A stretch of 64,000 nucleotides of DNA from the NCBI GenBank assembly GCA_964019055.1, contig OZ025212.1, forward strand, positions 14,468,891 to 14,532,890, given 5' to 3'. The DNA comes from Anthopleura xanthogrammica (taxonomy: Eukaryota; Cnidaria; Anthozoa; Actiniaria; Actiniidae). Both the position numbers and the translations under genes were made by a program. Below the pieces are notes generated by a model. The model made no database searches, was not told the origin of the DNA, and was given only the letters and a program-made list of their open reading frames with translations. Positions 1 through 22,644 of the stretch are shown in pieces. Position 1 is the first letter of the stretch. Each line of letters opens with the position of its first letter.

Positions 1-671
1 CGGAGCTTCATCTTCTGATCGTTCGCCGCCTCATCAATGTCGACAATGCGATGTTTATGCTGAATAGCGACATTGCAGACATGGCAAACGCAAGCATCAC
101 AGTCATAACAGAAGTACTCGACAATTCCTCTCTCGTTAAATTTGTGTGCACATAAAGTAGACCTTCTTAGAAGATCCTCGTAATCTTTGATCTTCAATTT
201 TCCCAAGGTGACTGTTCTGTGCCCGCTGTTTCGAGTAATAACATGGTGAGCTTTCAGACACTCTTCACACATAAAAGTACTGCATGTGAAACAAAAGGAA
301 TTGAGCAGTAGATTTCTATGACAATTACCACAGCTGGCTTCGGAGTAACTTCTTCTTTTGGCTACAAATACGTCCAGTAGACGATTCAGGAAAAAACTGG
401 GCGGTAGTGTATCAAAGCGACCTCCTTCTGGCTTGCGAATTTCAAACTGGCAAACCGGGCAGTCGATGGTTTCTTGGTAAGGTCTGCTAAAGGAGAGCTG
501 ATTCAAGCACTCGCAGCAAAACGAATGTAAACAGGGTGTGATTTTCGGGTGTTTGTAAATGTTTGAACACAAACAGCAAGTAAGAAGGTCCTCCAAGTTG
601 TCTAAAATGCTCTGGATGTCCATGCCTGTAAAAGAACGCTTGGGAACGGTGGGATATTGATTCTTATCCAT
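1..671 (-). CDS. TRIM-family RING/B-box protein, N-terminal part (runs off the window start)
   Basis: The minus strand is open from an ATG at 671 to the window edge, 223 codons with no stop. The RING finger begins around residue 30 with paired cysteines (CCLCSN), has a PCLHSFC core and ends with DCPVC. Two B-box-like zinc modules follow: CGNCH to CEEC, then CAHKF, YFCYDC and CHVC, with late histidines. This order is that of TRIM proteins, which usually act as E3 ubiquitin ligases; the coiled coil and C-terminal domain lie outside the window. A second in-frame ATG at 623 could also serve as start. The gene is divergently oriented to the TRIM-NHL gene at 2554 and shares its RING/B-box style, so the pair probably arose by local duplication. 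The family call is firm; the subfamily cannot be decided. Confidence 0.85.
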   Translation of the reverse strand, partial: MDKNQYPTVPKRSFTGMDIQSILDNLEDLLTCCLCSNIYKHPKITPCLHSFCCECLNQLSFSRPYQETIDCPVCQFEIRKPEGGRFDTLPPSFFLNRLLDVFVAKRRSYSEASCGNCHRNLLLNSFCFTCSTFMCEECLKAHHVITRNSGHRTVTLGKLKIKDYEDLLRRSTLCAHKFNERGIVEYFCYDCDACVCHVCNVAIQHKHRIVDIDEAANDQKMKL

Positions 672-2553
672 CGAGGCGAGGAGGGCTTGAATCAAACACA
701 AATATCTATTTGCATATCGTGGGTTTGGAGGGGTTTTTTGTTACAGATGTTTACACGTGGCTTGTTTAGGTCAAAAGTGATATTTCTTTACCTCTCGTCA
801 GACAAAATTTAAAATTTAAAATCCTGCAACCCAATAACTCGGTGGAGTCGTTTTTCCTCTTTGTCTATCATCTTTCTTAAGTTATAATGATCATTAATAA
901 GTGCATTTATGTTGTCTTTCCTAAGTACTACTAAGTGTGACGTTCAGGCGGTTGACAACTCTATGGTCACGCATGGAGAACACTTAGGCTTTTGCTATTG
1001 TTTCCTGACGATGGTGTGTTAACCTGTCCAACTAATCTGAATATCTGTTTCAGCGTGTATTTCTGACGCAACCGATGCCTAGGAAATGGTTTTTTATCTA
1101 GACGATAGGAGCTCAATAATTCACCTCGCGTGTTGAGCTTAAGACGAGGTCAAACGTCCTATCCTTATATCCGAAACACGCGGGCTGATAAATTCATAAT
1201 TAATTGGTTTGTCACTTTGGTTTAAATGCTCGTTTATACATTGTATTCTGTATTGTTCTGCATCAAATACGGAGATAAATATATAAACTATCCAATTGGT
1301 GCCATTTTTATGGCATTTCGAGCTATTCTAGTGTGTAAGAGCCTAAGTTAATAGCATCAATTACATGCTTCTTGGCATTTTCTGAAGACACTTTATGTAA
1401 ATGGTACATGCTTTTGTGTGTAGGAACAAATTGGTCATCAATTATTTATTCATTTCGAGAAAAAGAACTTTGTTATCTAGGGTTGGGAGCAACATCCTGA
1501 ATTGCAATGCTCCAGAAGCATTAGGAATGTTAAACTGCGACAACATACTTCGGAAAGCGCAAGCAGTGTGCCCCCCACCTCATCCTCCCGTGACACCACA
1601 CAGCAGTATTAAAATGACTGTAATGTCAGCATAGCATAAATTAAAAAATATCAAAACAATATTGAATGTCAGACAATATTATGATTTTTTTAAGGTTGGC
1701 TTCTGAAATCAATTTTGGAAAATCATGATAAATGGGTTTTTAATAAAAAAATTTCCAGACAAATGAATCGCAATGCGGTTGCCAATTTTGGTGGTTCTGG
1801 AATTGTGTGGTTTTCGATCGATAGCATTTTTCGATTTTCCTCGTAACGGATGTCTTTTTCGAATGAAAGAAAATAAAGAAAGAGAAAAAAAAAGCAATAC
1901 AACAAGCTGGAAGCAAGCTATAATTTTTTTTCCAAGTCATAAAAATGCAGAACTTGTTTGTCAGTCGTACATCAGAAAATGAAAATTTCCATTTTGCTGC
2001 CTTAGTAGACAAAACAATTTGCACCAAATTAAATTACACTAAAAATTGGTTAATTGATTCTCCCTACCCAAAAAAATGATTAAAAAATAAAAAATACGAA
2101 CTCACAGACTCTAAGCTATATAGGTCTTAAGCCGGCTAATGTGGGCTTAATATTGAGAGATGCCGATATATTTATGAACAGACTTTGGTGCCGGATTGAT
2201 CTTTTGCACTCGTGATGCCACGAAAGCGATAACTGAGTTTCGCTATGAACTTGGACTTTGCTTCCCGTATAAGATTTTAAATCATGAGTATTAAATTTCT
2301 TACCCCAAATATATTCTTTAGACGGAAAATCGTCCGGATGTGAGCTACCTATATTTAGTCCAATGGTTAGTGTCGGGGTATTTGAATATTTTGAGGTCAT
2401 GATTAATATATACTGAAAGCTCAACTATTTCCGCCTGATGGAACATCTTCTGACATATCAAGATATGTTTTCATATGTCTTCTTCCCATGATTCCTATCT
2501 CGCATTGGGAGTTACAGGAACTGAGCGAACAGTGACTCTATTTGGCCGGTAAA
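672..2553. other. Intergenic region between two divergent TRIM genes
   Basis: This 1.9-kb AT-rich stretch separates the start codons of two head-to-head TRIM genes and must hold both promoters. I see no convincing coding exon; short open frames near 1401-1634 and 1740-2424 lack domain features and overlap on both strands. Confidence 0.5.
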
Positions 2554-4881
2554 ATGGGCATTGCCGAAGAATTGAAGAAGATAGAAGCAAAGCTCACTTG
2601 CCCTGTATGTAAAAACATTTTCACTGATCCAAAACTGACTCCATGTTTACATAATATTTGTCTTGGATGCCTGAACGAAATCGGGAAGAAAAATCCTTAT
2701 TCTTCTCATATCGACTGCCCTGTTTGCCAAGCAGAAATCGAAAAACCGGCGCTCGTTGGAGTCAATGGATTCTCGACATTTGCCTCTGATGTTTACTTAG
2801 TATGCTTACTAGATCTATATTCGACCAATTATAAACACAACCTTGAACATTGTAGCGGATGTGAACAGAACTGCGAGGTGTTTTCGTTCTGTTTCGAATG
2901 TGGTGATTTTTTCTGCTCCAAATGTACAGACGAACACGCCAAATCAACCAACGGAAGCCATCTTGTTATCAAGAACAAGGACATGATCGAGAAAGATGTA
3001 CAAGCTGTAATTTTTCGGCAAATGTTAGCATGTCATCACCAGAGAAACCGAGGAGCTTGCCCGGTACAATTTTATTGCAGGCATTGCAGTAAGTGTATAT
3101 GCCAATTGTGTAGTTCAACGGCGAAGGAAAAGCATACTAAGATTTCTCTTCTGAGGGATGAGTTAGAGGACGCTTCCAAGATACTGGAAGGTGAAATCAA
3201 AAATGTCACGAAACGTGCCGACGAGATCACAGAGGGTAAAAAGCTCATTGAACAACGTCTAATCGACCTTGACAAAGAAATAGAAAAAGTGAAACGACAA
3301 GTTCATTTTGGAATGGAAAAGATAGTAAATCTACTCAAACAACATGAAAAAGAAATGTTTTCACACATCGACGGAGTCAGAGACGTTAAGAAAGAGAATC
3401 TCGAATCACAATTGAAAACTTTCGATATCTGCCTGCTTCAAGTCAAAAGCTCCATTGATTTTACTCAAGATATGTTGCAAAGAAACGTCACAGCAGAAGT
3501 CGTGACTCTTAAGGAGCATGTCAACAACAGGCTGCAGCAACTGGCTCAAATGTCCGTGGACTCGCGACCCATCGAGAGCGCCTGTGTTGGCTATGTTCCA
3601 AATCATGATGTGTTACGTCATATCCAGACAAGTGTTCTTGGACATATCGCCTCGAGTAATACTGACGTCATTTCCTCTAAGGCAGATGGTGAAGGGTTGA
3701 GCGATGGTGCGGTAGGAGAAGAAGCGGTTTTTACTGTCACTACTTGTGATCTTAAAGGTGAAGCGTGTTACAGTAGTATTGACAGTCTGGGCGTTAGAAT
3801 TACAGCATCGGATGGGACAATACTTGCACCAACAATGAGAAATAACGAAAATGGAATATATGAAATAAGTTACCAGCCATATACACCGGGGAAATACAAA
3901 GTGGAGGTGCAAGTAGGCGAGAAGGATATCAAAGGAAGTCCTTTTGAAGTGAACATTCGTCCTCCAGTACTGATGCCAGTGAAGGCGTTTGGGTCACATG
4001 CGGGAGGCACGGGACACTTCAGCCATCCGCACGGGATCGCAGTCAGCGACGCTGGTGAAATCGCGGTAACAGACACACAGAAAAATTGCATTCATATTTT
4101 CGACTCTGGGGGAAAGAAGCTCCTGGATATCGGAAAATATGGGATTGACGAGGGGCAGTTGAACTATCCAGCTGGGATTGCTTTTGACAAGGCAAATAAA
4201 TGTATTCTTGTCGCAGACCGGGATAATCACAGAATCCAGATTTTTAGCCGAAAAACTGGGAAATTTGTCAAGAAGTTTGGAATACCAGGAATAGGAGATG
4301 GACAGTTTAACAAGCCAACGGGTGTCAATGTTGACAAAGATGGAAGGATCGTAGTGACAGATTGGCAGAACCACAGAGTGCAAGTCTTCTCGGCTGAGGG
4401 GAAATTCCTTTTCAACTTTGGCACAGGAATACCTGAGAAACTCAAGCATCCGAGAGAAGCTATTTTCTTGTCGTCACAAAACATCTTTGTCGTCTCCGAT
4501 ACAGGAAATAATGTTTTGAAAGTTTTCGACGAAAAAGGAAATTTCCTCCGCATAATTGGAAAGCCAGGGAACAAGAAGGGCGAACTGTACAGCCCTCGGG
4601 GCCTGGTCATTGACAAGGAAAACCGCCTCATCGTTTGTGACTTCGACAATCACAGACTGCAGTTCTTCAACCTACAAGACGGTAGAGCTCTGAACTCGTT
4701 TGGATCGAAGGGTATAAATGTCGGTCAGTTTAATAATCCTCTGGCTGTTGCAGTCATCAATAAAGAAGAAATAATCGTAACTGATTGGAGAAACGATCGA
4801 GTTCAAATCTTTTCAATGGGTCCCAAGTGGAAAATGGCCTACTTGTGCGACGCATGGGCCACTAATGTTAATAACCAATAA
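2554..4881 (+). CDS. TRIM-NHL protein (RING, B-boxes, coiled coil, filamin repeat, NHL propeller)
   Basis: A single uninterrupted frame of about 775 residues. The open frame reaches a TTG at 2542, but the first ATG is at 2554 and is taken as start. Order of domains: RING (residues about 16-58; CPVCKN, PCLHNIC, DCPVCQ), two B-boxes (about 100-200), a charged coiled coil (about 205-340), an Ig-like filamin repeat (about 385-475, ending KGSPFEVNI), then six NHL repeats (about 480-770), each with patterns such as GQFNKPTGV and VTDWQNHRVQVF. This is the architecture of TRIM2, TRIM3 and TRIM71, E3 ligases whose NHL propeller binds protein or RNA. Cnidarians carry many intronless relatives, so one-to-one orthology with TRIM71 is not claimed. 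An AATAAA lies about 210 bp past the stop. Confidence 0.95.
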   Translation: MGIAEELKKIEAKLTCPVCKNIFTDPKLTPCLHNICLGCLNEIGKKNPYSSHIDCPVCQAEIEKPALVGVNGFSTFASDVYLVCLLDLYSTNYKHNLEHCSGCEQNCEVFSFCFECGDFFCSKCTDEHAKSTNGSHLVIKNKDMIEKDVQAVIFRQMLACHHQRNRGACPVQFYCRHCSKCICQLCSSTAKEKHTKISLLRDELEDASKILEGEIKNVTKRADEITEGKKLIEQRLIDLDKEIEKVKRQVHFGMEKIVNLLKQHEKEMFSHIDGVRDVKKENLESQLKTFDICLLQVKSSIDFTQDMLQRNVTAEVVTLKEHVNNRLQQLAQMSVDSRPIESACVGYVPNHDVLRHIQTSVLGHIASSNTDVISSKADGEGLSDGAVGEEAVFTVTTCDLKGEACYSSIDSLGVRITASDGTILAPTMRNNENGIYEISYQPYTPGKYKVEVQVGEKDIKGSPFEVNIRPPVLMPVKAFGSHAGGTGHFSHPHGIAVSDAGEIAVTDTQKNCIHIFDSGGKKLLDIGKYGIDEGQLNYPAGIAFDKANKCILVADRDNHRIQIFSRKTGKFVKKFGIPGIGDGQFNKPTGVNVDKDGRIVVTDWQNHRVQVFSAEGKFLFNFGTGIPEKLKHPREAIFLSSQNIFVVSDTGNNVLKVFDEKGNFLRIIGKPGNKKGELYSPRGLVIDKENRLIVCDFDNHRLQFFNLQDGRALNSFGSKGINVGQFNNPLAVAVINKEEIIVTDWRNDRVQIFSMGPKWKMAYLCDAWATNVNNQ

Positions 4882-5088
4882 CTTTTATCCTACCGTTCTA
4901 AACCGTTCTATATTCAGTTTGTTTTCAAAGAGAGCTAGATTTAATTATAAGACTTGTTTAACTTGTTCTAAGTCTCTAATTTCAATAACAGTAAAGAAAG
5001 AAACAATACTCTAGGGAATGTTATGTGATGTAAACTTTTAATGTTTAAGAACATATATTAGGAAAGTGATGCATATAGGAAATGTCAA

Positions 5089-5094
5089 AATAAA
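5089..5094 (+). terminator. Poly(A) signal AATAAA of the TRIM-NHL gene
   Basis: First canonical AATAAA downstream of the stop at 4881. Another candidate follows around 5134. Position fits a short 3' UTR; cleavage site not seen directly. Confidence 0.45.
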
Positions 5095-6828
5095 CTTTGC
5101 ACTAGTATGGTAGTGAGATAATCAATGCTGCTTAATAAATCTCTTTTCGTCCCCAAAACAATTTACTTATCTCCTGAATTTCTATTCATACTTTGGGCGA
5201 ACGACGGAATATGCATGCTTGAAGTCAGGCATTACCTAAGAGGGGGGACAAATGTATTGAACATAAACTTGATATAGCCCCTATTTTTTAGTCTCTCCTC
5301 AGGATTGAGTTTTCCTGGAACTTTTCACCGCTTGTTTTTAGGCCTAGCAGAAAATTTTTATTTTTATTTTGAAGAGTAAATATTTATGGTAAGTATGAAG
5401 GGCAATATAATTAATGTCGTGCGTTAATTCATGCATGCATGGATGTATATCGATCATGGTCATTACGGAAGTCAATAAAGTTCTCGTGATATTATTGAGC
5501 CATATCAAAGGAAAAAAATAGCAACTTAGCTCCGAAGGATATTTCAAATAAGTTGGAAAATAGTGGCTTAGCTACTTGTTGAAGAAGTTATCAATAAGGA
5601 ACTCTGAAAAATATTCTATAAGGAATATCATAATATAATTGAATTCAATTCAATCGAAGGTAAGTAAAACTTCACAAAGAAAAGCTGAAGAATATTTTGA
5701 AAATCATTTGGCGTAAATTGTTATTGAAAAGTCGAAAATTATTGAAAAATGTTTTAAGCATATTTTTTTCTAAATTGTTGTGCTAGTTCGACTCCTGCTA
5801 GCTGGATTAGATGATTGGAACGATTTTCAAAAGCTTTTTCTTGCTATACTGTACGTTTACAGCTATATTTCTTCAGTCTTTCCCAAAACTTAATGTGCAC
5901 AAGAACTTGGCCGATAAAAATGCGGTTACTTCTGAATCAAGACGCCTAAAAAAAAAAATTTCTGAAATGTTCGTTTTATAACTAACTCTCCTCATTTTCA
6001 TGATCAAAATTTCAATATTTTCATTCACTTTTTTTCACTGACAGTTAGCCAAGTTTGCTAAATTTTGCTAAGTTTGCTAAATTTGGTTATAACGTTTTGA
6101 CGTTATTTTGAGCATTTTTGGTTAACTGGAAATGCTCGATCGTGAACATTGCTAGAACTGACTAAATCAGATTAAGTTATTTTAAATTTGGCATATTCAA
6201 TATTTCCTTCAGTAAATGTTTTTAAAATTTTCATTTTAAATTCGATGACAACAAATAGATGAATCTCGAAGATTTTGTGCTCATTCGCTATGTTAGAAAT
6301 TCGACTTTCATTACAACTAAAAAACTGTTGTAAAAAAAATTGTTCGAATAGAAATCAATAAAGTGGCAAGCAAATTATATAGTCAAAAGAAATATTCTAG
6401 TTTCTGTAGAAAAATAAAAATTCCTTTAAATAGATTTAATTAAAATTGAGTGATTTTTTTTTTATTCCAAAGTTAAGAATTTTGAACTTGACTTTGCTGC
6501 CAAACCGCCTGTAGAAGATTCGGTCGAGTTGAAGCAAGCAGACTGTTTTAACTCTTAGAAAAATATCTGCAGTTAAGATGTTAGTATTTAGTTAATAAGT
6601 GTAATTTGAATAGTTTTGCACATTTTTTCTTAGTAAACGGAGTACAAGACTGAACACAGCACTGACATCGATTTACAAAAAAAAATCTTTTGAATCATTG
6701 GTCCGGAGAGACGACGGATATCGGCCGTGCGTAAGTTGTTGACTCTACTTGACTTTTGTCGAATAACGTGTGGAAAGGATTAGTACGCCATCAGTAAGCC
6801 AATCCAATGCAATACTAATTATATATGT

Positions 6829-7200
6829 TAATAATAATAATTATTATTATTATTATTATTATCATTATAATTATTATTATTATTATTATCACTATTAGGT
6901 TTTATTCTACTTTCTACTATATTATTATTACTAGTCATTATTGAAATTATTATTATTATCATTAAAATTATTATTATTAATTATTTTTTTTTAAAAATTA
7001 TTATCATTATAATTATTATTATTATTATTATCATCATTATAATTATTATTATTATTATTATCATTATAATGATAATAATAATAATGATATAATAATAATG
7101 ATAATAATAATAAAAACAATAATGATAGTAATAACTATAGTTATAGTGACGATAATAATAATGATGATGATAATAATAATAATAATAATAATAACAAGAA
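6829..7200. repeat. (ATT)n / (ATA)n microsatellite with inverted halves
   Basis: The left part is mostly ATT trinucleotides and the right part mostly ATA, with ATC/GAT interruptions. The two halves are complementary and could fold back. No coding potential. Confidence 0.85.
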
Positions 7201-7437
7201 GAAGAAGAATTTTTTGAATATATACTTGCTTATTTGTTTGCTTATTTTCTTGCTTGTTTGTTTCCTTGATTATTTGCTTGTTTGTTCACCTCGTTTGTCA
7301 CCTCGTTTGCTTGTTTGTTTGCTTGATTGTTTGCTTCCCCTTAAAGCTGAAGATGAAAGGTCTGCAAAACCGTCACAACTGAAAATCCTTTCAAACCATT
7401 CGACTTTTTCACTGGTTCCATGTTATTTACTCCAGAT

Positions 7438-18139
<10,702 letters not shown>

Positions 18140-18359
18140 AGGCAGCTGGAATAGTTCTTTAGGGTTGCAATTGGCTTATGTGGATTTAAAGACGAGGAAG
18201 GACGCCTGCAGATAGCTGTACATGTGGTCAGACAGCTCACGAACTGTGTTTGGTTCAGGCAGGTGTCGTCATTTCGTACTGTGACCATAACTTTTCACAG
18301 ACATACGAAATTTACTCTATGCATATCGAATGATACAAGGCATGGAAACTTGGCAGCAC

Positions 18360-18365
18360 AATAAA
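18360..18365 (+). terminator. Candidate poly(A) signal of the RTK gene
   Basis: AATAAA 221 bp past the RTK stop codon at 18139; first canonical signal in the 3' flank. Confidence 0.4.
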
Positions 18366-18650
18366 TGTAGAACAAGAGATATAGTGCTTCAGAGTCACCC
18401 ACCAGCAACAACTGGACTAAGATCCAAGATGGCAGCAGAGTAGTTGAATGCAAGGAGCAACAGAATTAAAGCTTTCTCGCAAGCCTTATTCTGAACTGAC
18501 AAGATGCATTCTGGTCTAGCATGGGGTACAAATAACACACCATATAATGAAAGATGACCAGAGATTTGGGTATCAAGGCAGGAATGTGCCACTGAAACTG
18601 CTCGGTGAATTCCTCTCGTTAAATTGGTTTGGAATCATTCCTCAGGCGGC

Positions 18651-18948
18651 TATGACATCCATGATCGGGCCTATGACGTCATGTACCCTCCATTGAATCC
18701 AAAAAAACGGTTGCTATGACATCCATGATCGGGACTATGACGTCATGCATCCTCCATTGAATCCAAAAAAACGGTTGCTATGACATCCATAATCGGGACT
18801 ATGACGTCATGCACCCTCCATTGAATCCAAAAAAACGGTTGCTATGACATCCATAATCGAGGCCAATAACGTCATGTACCCTCCATTGAATCCAACAAAC
18901 ACGGTAGCTATGACATCCATAATCGAGGCCAATAACGTCATAATCGAA
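18651..18948. repeat. 64-bp tandem repeat carrying CRE palindromes
   Basis: Starts at 18651, 18715, 18779, 18843 and 18909 give units of 64, 64, 64 and 66 bp plus a partial unit. Each has TATGACATCCAT, then a CRE-like site, then CCTCCATTGAATCCAA. The first three units have the perfect CRE TGACGTCA; the last two read AACGTCAT. It lies about 500 bp past the RTK stop. Confidence 0.9.
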
Positions 18949-21249
18949 TTCAGAAACGAGTGCCAAAATATATTCATATATACGCAAATTACAAGAAATA
19001 AAAGTTAATATTTTCAAAAATAATTTTTACCTTTATCTCAAATGGGCTTCCTGTGGTTCTGAGTGCAAGTCACGTGTGATAGACTTCGATCAAGTTTGAA
19101 ATTCTTGCAGAGGATGGGCACTTGCCAGTTCTGTCAGTGTAAATACGGGTTAAATGAATGATGACCTAGCGCCTTGTAAGGAAAATCCCAAGGTAGATAG
19201 ATAAACCTTGATATTCTAGCATCAGAGATCGTCACATGGCATCTAGCCGTTTTTGATTGGTTCTTTATATACAATGAGAAGCCATTTCAGTGTTCCAGCC
19301 TCGATAAGCGCGAAACTTTTCACCATAGATTCTTCTGATTTTTATATTATTTTCTATTTTCTTCAATAGTTTTTTACAGCGTTTTCAAATCCGCTGTTTC
19401 AGTTATTTTTTCTCAAGCTTTTTCGGCAGTTATTCCAGCGTTTATGACCGCGTTTTTTGTTTGTTTGTTGTGTTGTGTTGAAATAATTGAATCAATAATT
19501 TTAACTTAATCTACATAAACTTAAAGCTAACACCGCTCATCGACAGTCTAACTAAAATTAATTTCATAAATGATTACAAAACACAGAGGTACTGATTTGC
19601 ATTATGTTGTTGTCGAAGAACACTTTCCATGTGGACATATCCATACTCACAATATATGACCTCTCAAAACAATTGTGTTTTAGCAGGTTGGGCACAGTAT
19701 AACAATAGAGGTAATGATTCATTAACAATCAATCATACCCTTCCGAGATGGATGCCTCAGCAACCGCCAAATGCCGGCTGTTGTGCCCTTTCTATCGCTT
19801 ATTCCAACCCCCACCCTATTAATTAACACATCCTAATGAGTTTAAAAAAAAAAACCCTAAGAAATTGGAAGACTTAGGTCTCAAAAATACCGACTCCATA
19901 GGAGAAAAATTTAAAAATGTCAGTTTTATCTAAGCTTTTTGACTGCAGTTCCGGGATTTTGTGTTTCAATCAAATCAATAATTATGTAAAACACTAGACA
20001 GAGATTGACGTCTGCTTATCAAATCTTGAATAATTCTGTACATGTCAAATGAATCGAAGATTACTTTAACTCTTCCCATCTCTTCAAAAAGAAATGAGTA
20101 AAATAAAAAAAAAATTGAAAAGTAAAAATGTCAGAACTTAGCTTTTTATTTAACCATAATTTGAAGCTATATTATATTTCCACTTCCCTTTTTTCTTTTT
20201 GGAAAGAAAACTGAAAAGCTAGATGTCACAAATTCTAAAACCACAACGGATATTCAAAAGTTTCATTTTGTTATCTTTATTTCTTCAATATCGTTCTTTT
20301 CAGTATTCGCTTGGCTTGGAATGATATTTTAGAAAAACGATTTAAAATTAATTCAGTTCATTGGATGTTACGCCAAAGTCTTAAAGTAAATCAGCTCTAA
20401 AAATGATTTTAACCAAAGGAATATGTCCATATTTGCTTTTTTTCTTTTTCTTTCGTGTTGACCTTGAAAATAATTTACCTTCGAAACCGTTTTTGAACGA
20501 TATCATGGTGCAGTTTTAAAAGAGAGTCTTTGTATTCATAACAGCGTGTGAGTGCCATGTAAATGAATTAACAACGATAAATATATATATAGTTAGATCT
20601 TAGATTAAACATGACACTTGAACGCTGAAATAAAAATTGTACAGTAAGAAAAGTTGTGGCTTAGCGAATTTGGAAAAAACCTTGAGTGGGAATTAAAATC
20701 ACGGAATCGAAAATTCAAGTTGTACTCAGGAAAATTAAAATAATCCATGTGGGTTTAGATGGGAAACAAAAGGTTTTTTGGTGTAATGAGGGGTTTACAG
20801 CGACGCGACGCTGTCAAGCGACGCCATTTAAATGTTCGCATTTTTTTTGAAGAACGCGTGACACGAACAAAAAGAATAACGTGGAAATGTGTTACTTTTG
20901 TCCCATCCTATTGTGACGTCGTCACCGGGAAGCCAATCAGATGCCGGAAGTCTGTAAACCCGGCCTTACATCCGGTGGCCGAATAAAGACTTTAATGTTG
21001 CATCGACTCCACTCGTAGCAAGCAAGCAATCAAAGCGAAAGTGTAGTTGTTCAACGTGTGTTTTGTTTAGCAGAAGAGTTCTATATTGTTGAAACTATGA
21101 GTTGAGCAGCAACCAAGGGAGGTTGCGTGTCCGCTTTCGTTGGAAAACAAAGCGGCAAACCGCGCGCACTCCCAAGGTTTGCGTTTTCGTCAAACTCCCG
21201 GCCCTCAAACACTACGACGCGCTCGATCGGTTTACCGACACGAACAATA
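18949..21249. other. Intergenic region before the F-box gene
   Basis: AT-rich; no coding exon recognised. The last 340 bp become GC-richer and contain the F-box gene promoter. Open frames at 19629 and 20759 show no domain. Confidence 0.5.
20914..20951 (+). promoter_or_regulatory. Promoter element cluster of the F-box gene (CRE-like, CCAAT, ETS)
   Basis: TGACGTCGTCA at 20914, a CCAAT box in AGCCAATCAG at 20931 and an ETS-type CCGGAAGT at 20944 lie within 38 bp, about 300 bp before the ATG. The three motifs are typical of TATA-less housekeeping promoters. The transcription start is inferred to be just downstream. Confidence 0.55.
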
Positions 21250-22644
21250 ATGTCGATGGTTGTAGGTAAAAGCCTACCAGACGCTATTCTCTTAGAAATA
21301 TTTCGATATCTAAGCCGACGGGAACTTGGTAGAGTAGCTTTAGTCAATCGACAATGGCGAAGGATAGCCTACGATCCATCGTTGTGGAGAACCGTGGATT
21401 TAAACGAGTTGTTTCCCCAAAGTATGGGAGACGAAAAAACGTTGTTGATGCTTCTACGAACCAGATTAGCATCAGCAAGATCGTTGAACATGGCCGAATG
21501 TAGTCTCACCGGCGATCTAGCGAAGGAATTGTCAAGAAGACAAGACACTTTGAAAAGTCTGGTGAGGTTTGGTGTTCGTGGTAATATTCGCGACTTTCCC
21601 AATGGACTTGAACTCATGGACCTTAGATACTCTTGGGGTGATTTTAGCTTTATGAGACGGTTGCCGCGTCATTTTTCCAAAATGAAGTGTATTGGTCTAG
21701 GTTCTGTGTCTTCCGAGTATTTAATACCCGATATTTTTACAAAGATGCGTTGTTTACGTGTTTTAGAATTAACCGACTGCAGTGCTTTGTCCGACGACAC
21801 CATGGTCAAAATCTCTCTAAGCTGCCCTCATCTTGAATCTATATGCTTGAACGAATGCAAGAATTTTCATGGGAAATGCTTAAGCCGTGTGTTAGATAAT
21901 TGTCCTATGGTAACCACACTGTTAATACGATTTACGAAGATGACCGACAGCGCTCTTATTTCTGTAAACTGGGAAAAGACGAGAGTACAAGAGTTAGATC
22001 TCACTGGATGTTACTTCGTGACTACGACAGGACTTTCAAACGTGATTTCTCGCTTGCCGAACTTACACTACTTAAAGATGAACCAATGCGGCTTTCGACA
22101 TATACTACATCTAACAGTCTACCAAGAAATTCGACCCAACATCAAGTACACAAATTTAGAGACTTTGGATTTGAGATGGAATTTTTTACTTTCGGCTGAA
22201 TGTTTGGAAGCGATTTTGAGGCAGGCCCCAAATCTTCGCTACTTGGGGGTCAGCCACTCCCCAAGGGTACCCCCCTCAGTATTAGCCTCTTTGCTGAAGT
22301 ATGTCCCTAACCTCAGGGTTTTGGAGTTTGGTCCACTTCGCAAGGAGAGTTTGTCCGAAAGCAAGCTTGTTCCAACTCTAATAAATTCATGCCAAGTCAT
22401 CGAGGCTGTTTCACTCATTAACTTTAAAGTCATGGACAAGGATGACACACTCCTTCTACGAGAACTACGGGAAAAGTGCAAACACATCAAAGAAGTAAAA
22501 CTTTGTAATCCAAGGATTGAACACGTTGCCATTGGAAACCAGGGGGAGACGATTACAGTTGAACGTCTCCTTATTAAGATGGACTCTCAACTGCCATCCC
22601 CTAAGAATACTCTCGGCAGAAAGATATTAATGTCTCAAAAATAG
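21250..22644 (+). CDS. F-box/leucine-rich-repeat protein (FBXL type)
   Basis: Intronless frame of 464 residues from the first ATG at 21250; the frame is open further upstream to a GTG at 21127 but without an ATG. Residues about 9-50 form an F-box (LPDAILLEIFRYLSRREL, then NRQWRRIAYDPSLW), which binds SKP1 in SCF ubiquitin ligases. The rest is LRR sequence with repeated blocks such as LRVLELTDCSALSDD, VQELDLTGC and LRYLGVSHSPRVP, expected to bind substrate. The F-box and first LRRs look most like FBXL12 to me, but that is memory-based and orthology is not proven. The single-exon form may indicate an old retrocopy or an ancestral intronless gene. Substrate unknown. Confidence 0.9.
   Translation: MSMVVGKSLPDAILLEIFRYLSRRELGRVALVNRQWRRIAYDPSLWRTVDLNELFPQSMGDEKTLLMLLRTRLASARSLNMAECSLTGDLAKELSRRQDTLKSLVRFGVRGNIRDFPNGLELMDLRYSWGDFSFMRRLPRHFSKMKCIGLGSVSSEYLIPDIFTKMRCLRVLELTDCSALSDDTMVKISLSCPHLESICLNECKNFHGKCLSRVLDNCPMVTTLLIRFTKMTDSALISVNWEKTRVQELDLTGCYFVTTTGLSNVISRLPNLHYLKMNQCGFRHILHLTVYQEIRPNIKYTNLETLDLRWNFLLSAECLEAILRQAPNLRYLGVSHSPRVPPSVLASLLKYVPNLRVLEFGPLRKESLSESKLVPTLINSCQVIEAVSLINFKVMDKDDTLLLRELREKCKHIKEVKLCNPRIEHVAIGNQGETITVERLLIKMDSQLPSPKNTLGRKILMSQK

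Larger units (their letters stand above)
4882..7437. other. AT-rich intergenic region, no gene seen
   Basis: It holds the 3' end of the TRIM-NHL gene, long AT-rich DNA with no domain-bearing frame, an (ATT)n array, and a TTTG/CTTG-rich stretch (7210-7340) directly before the RTK start codon. Confidence 0.5.

Noticed and set aside
20759..20986. 75-codon frame upstream of the F-box gene
   Set aside because: Overlaps the promoter motifs, has no domain and no link to the downstream frame.
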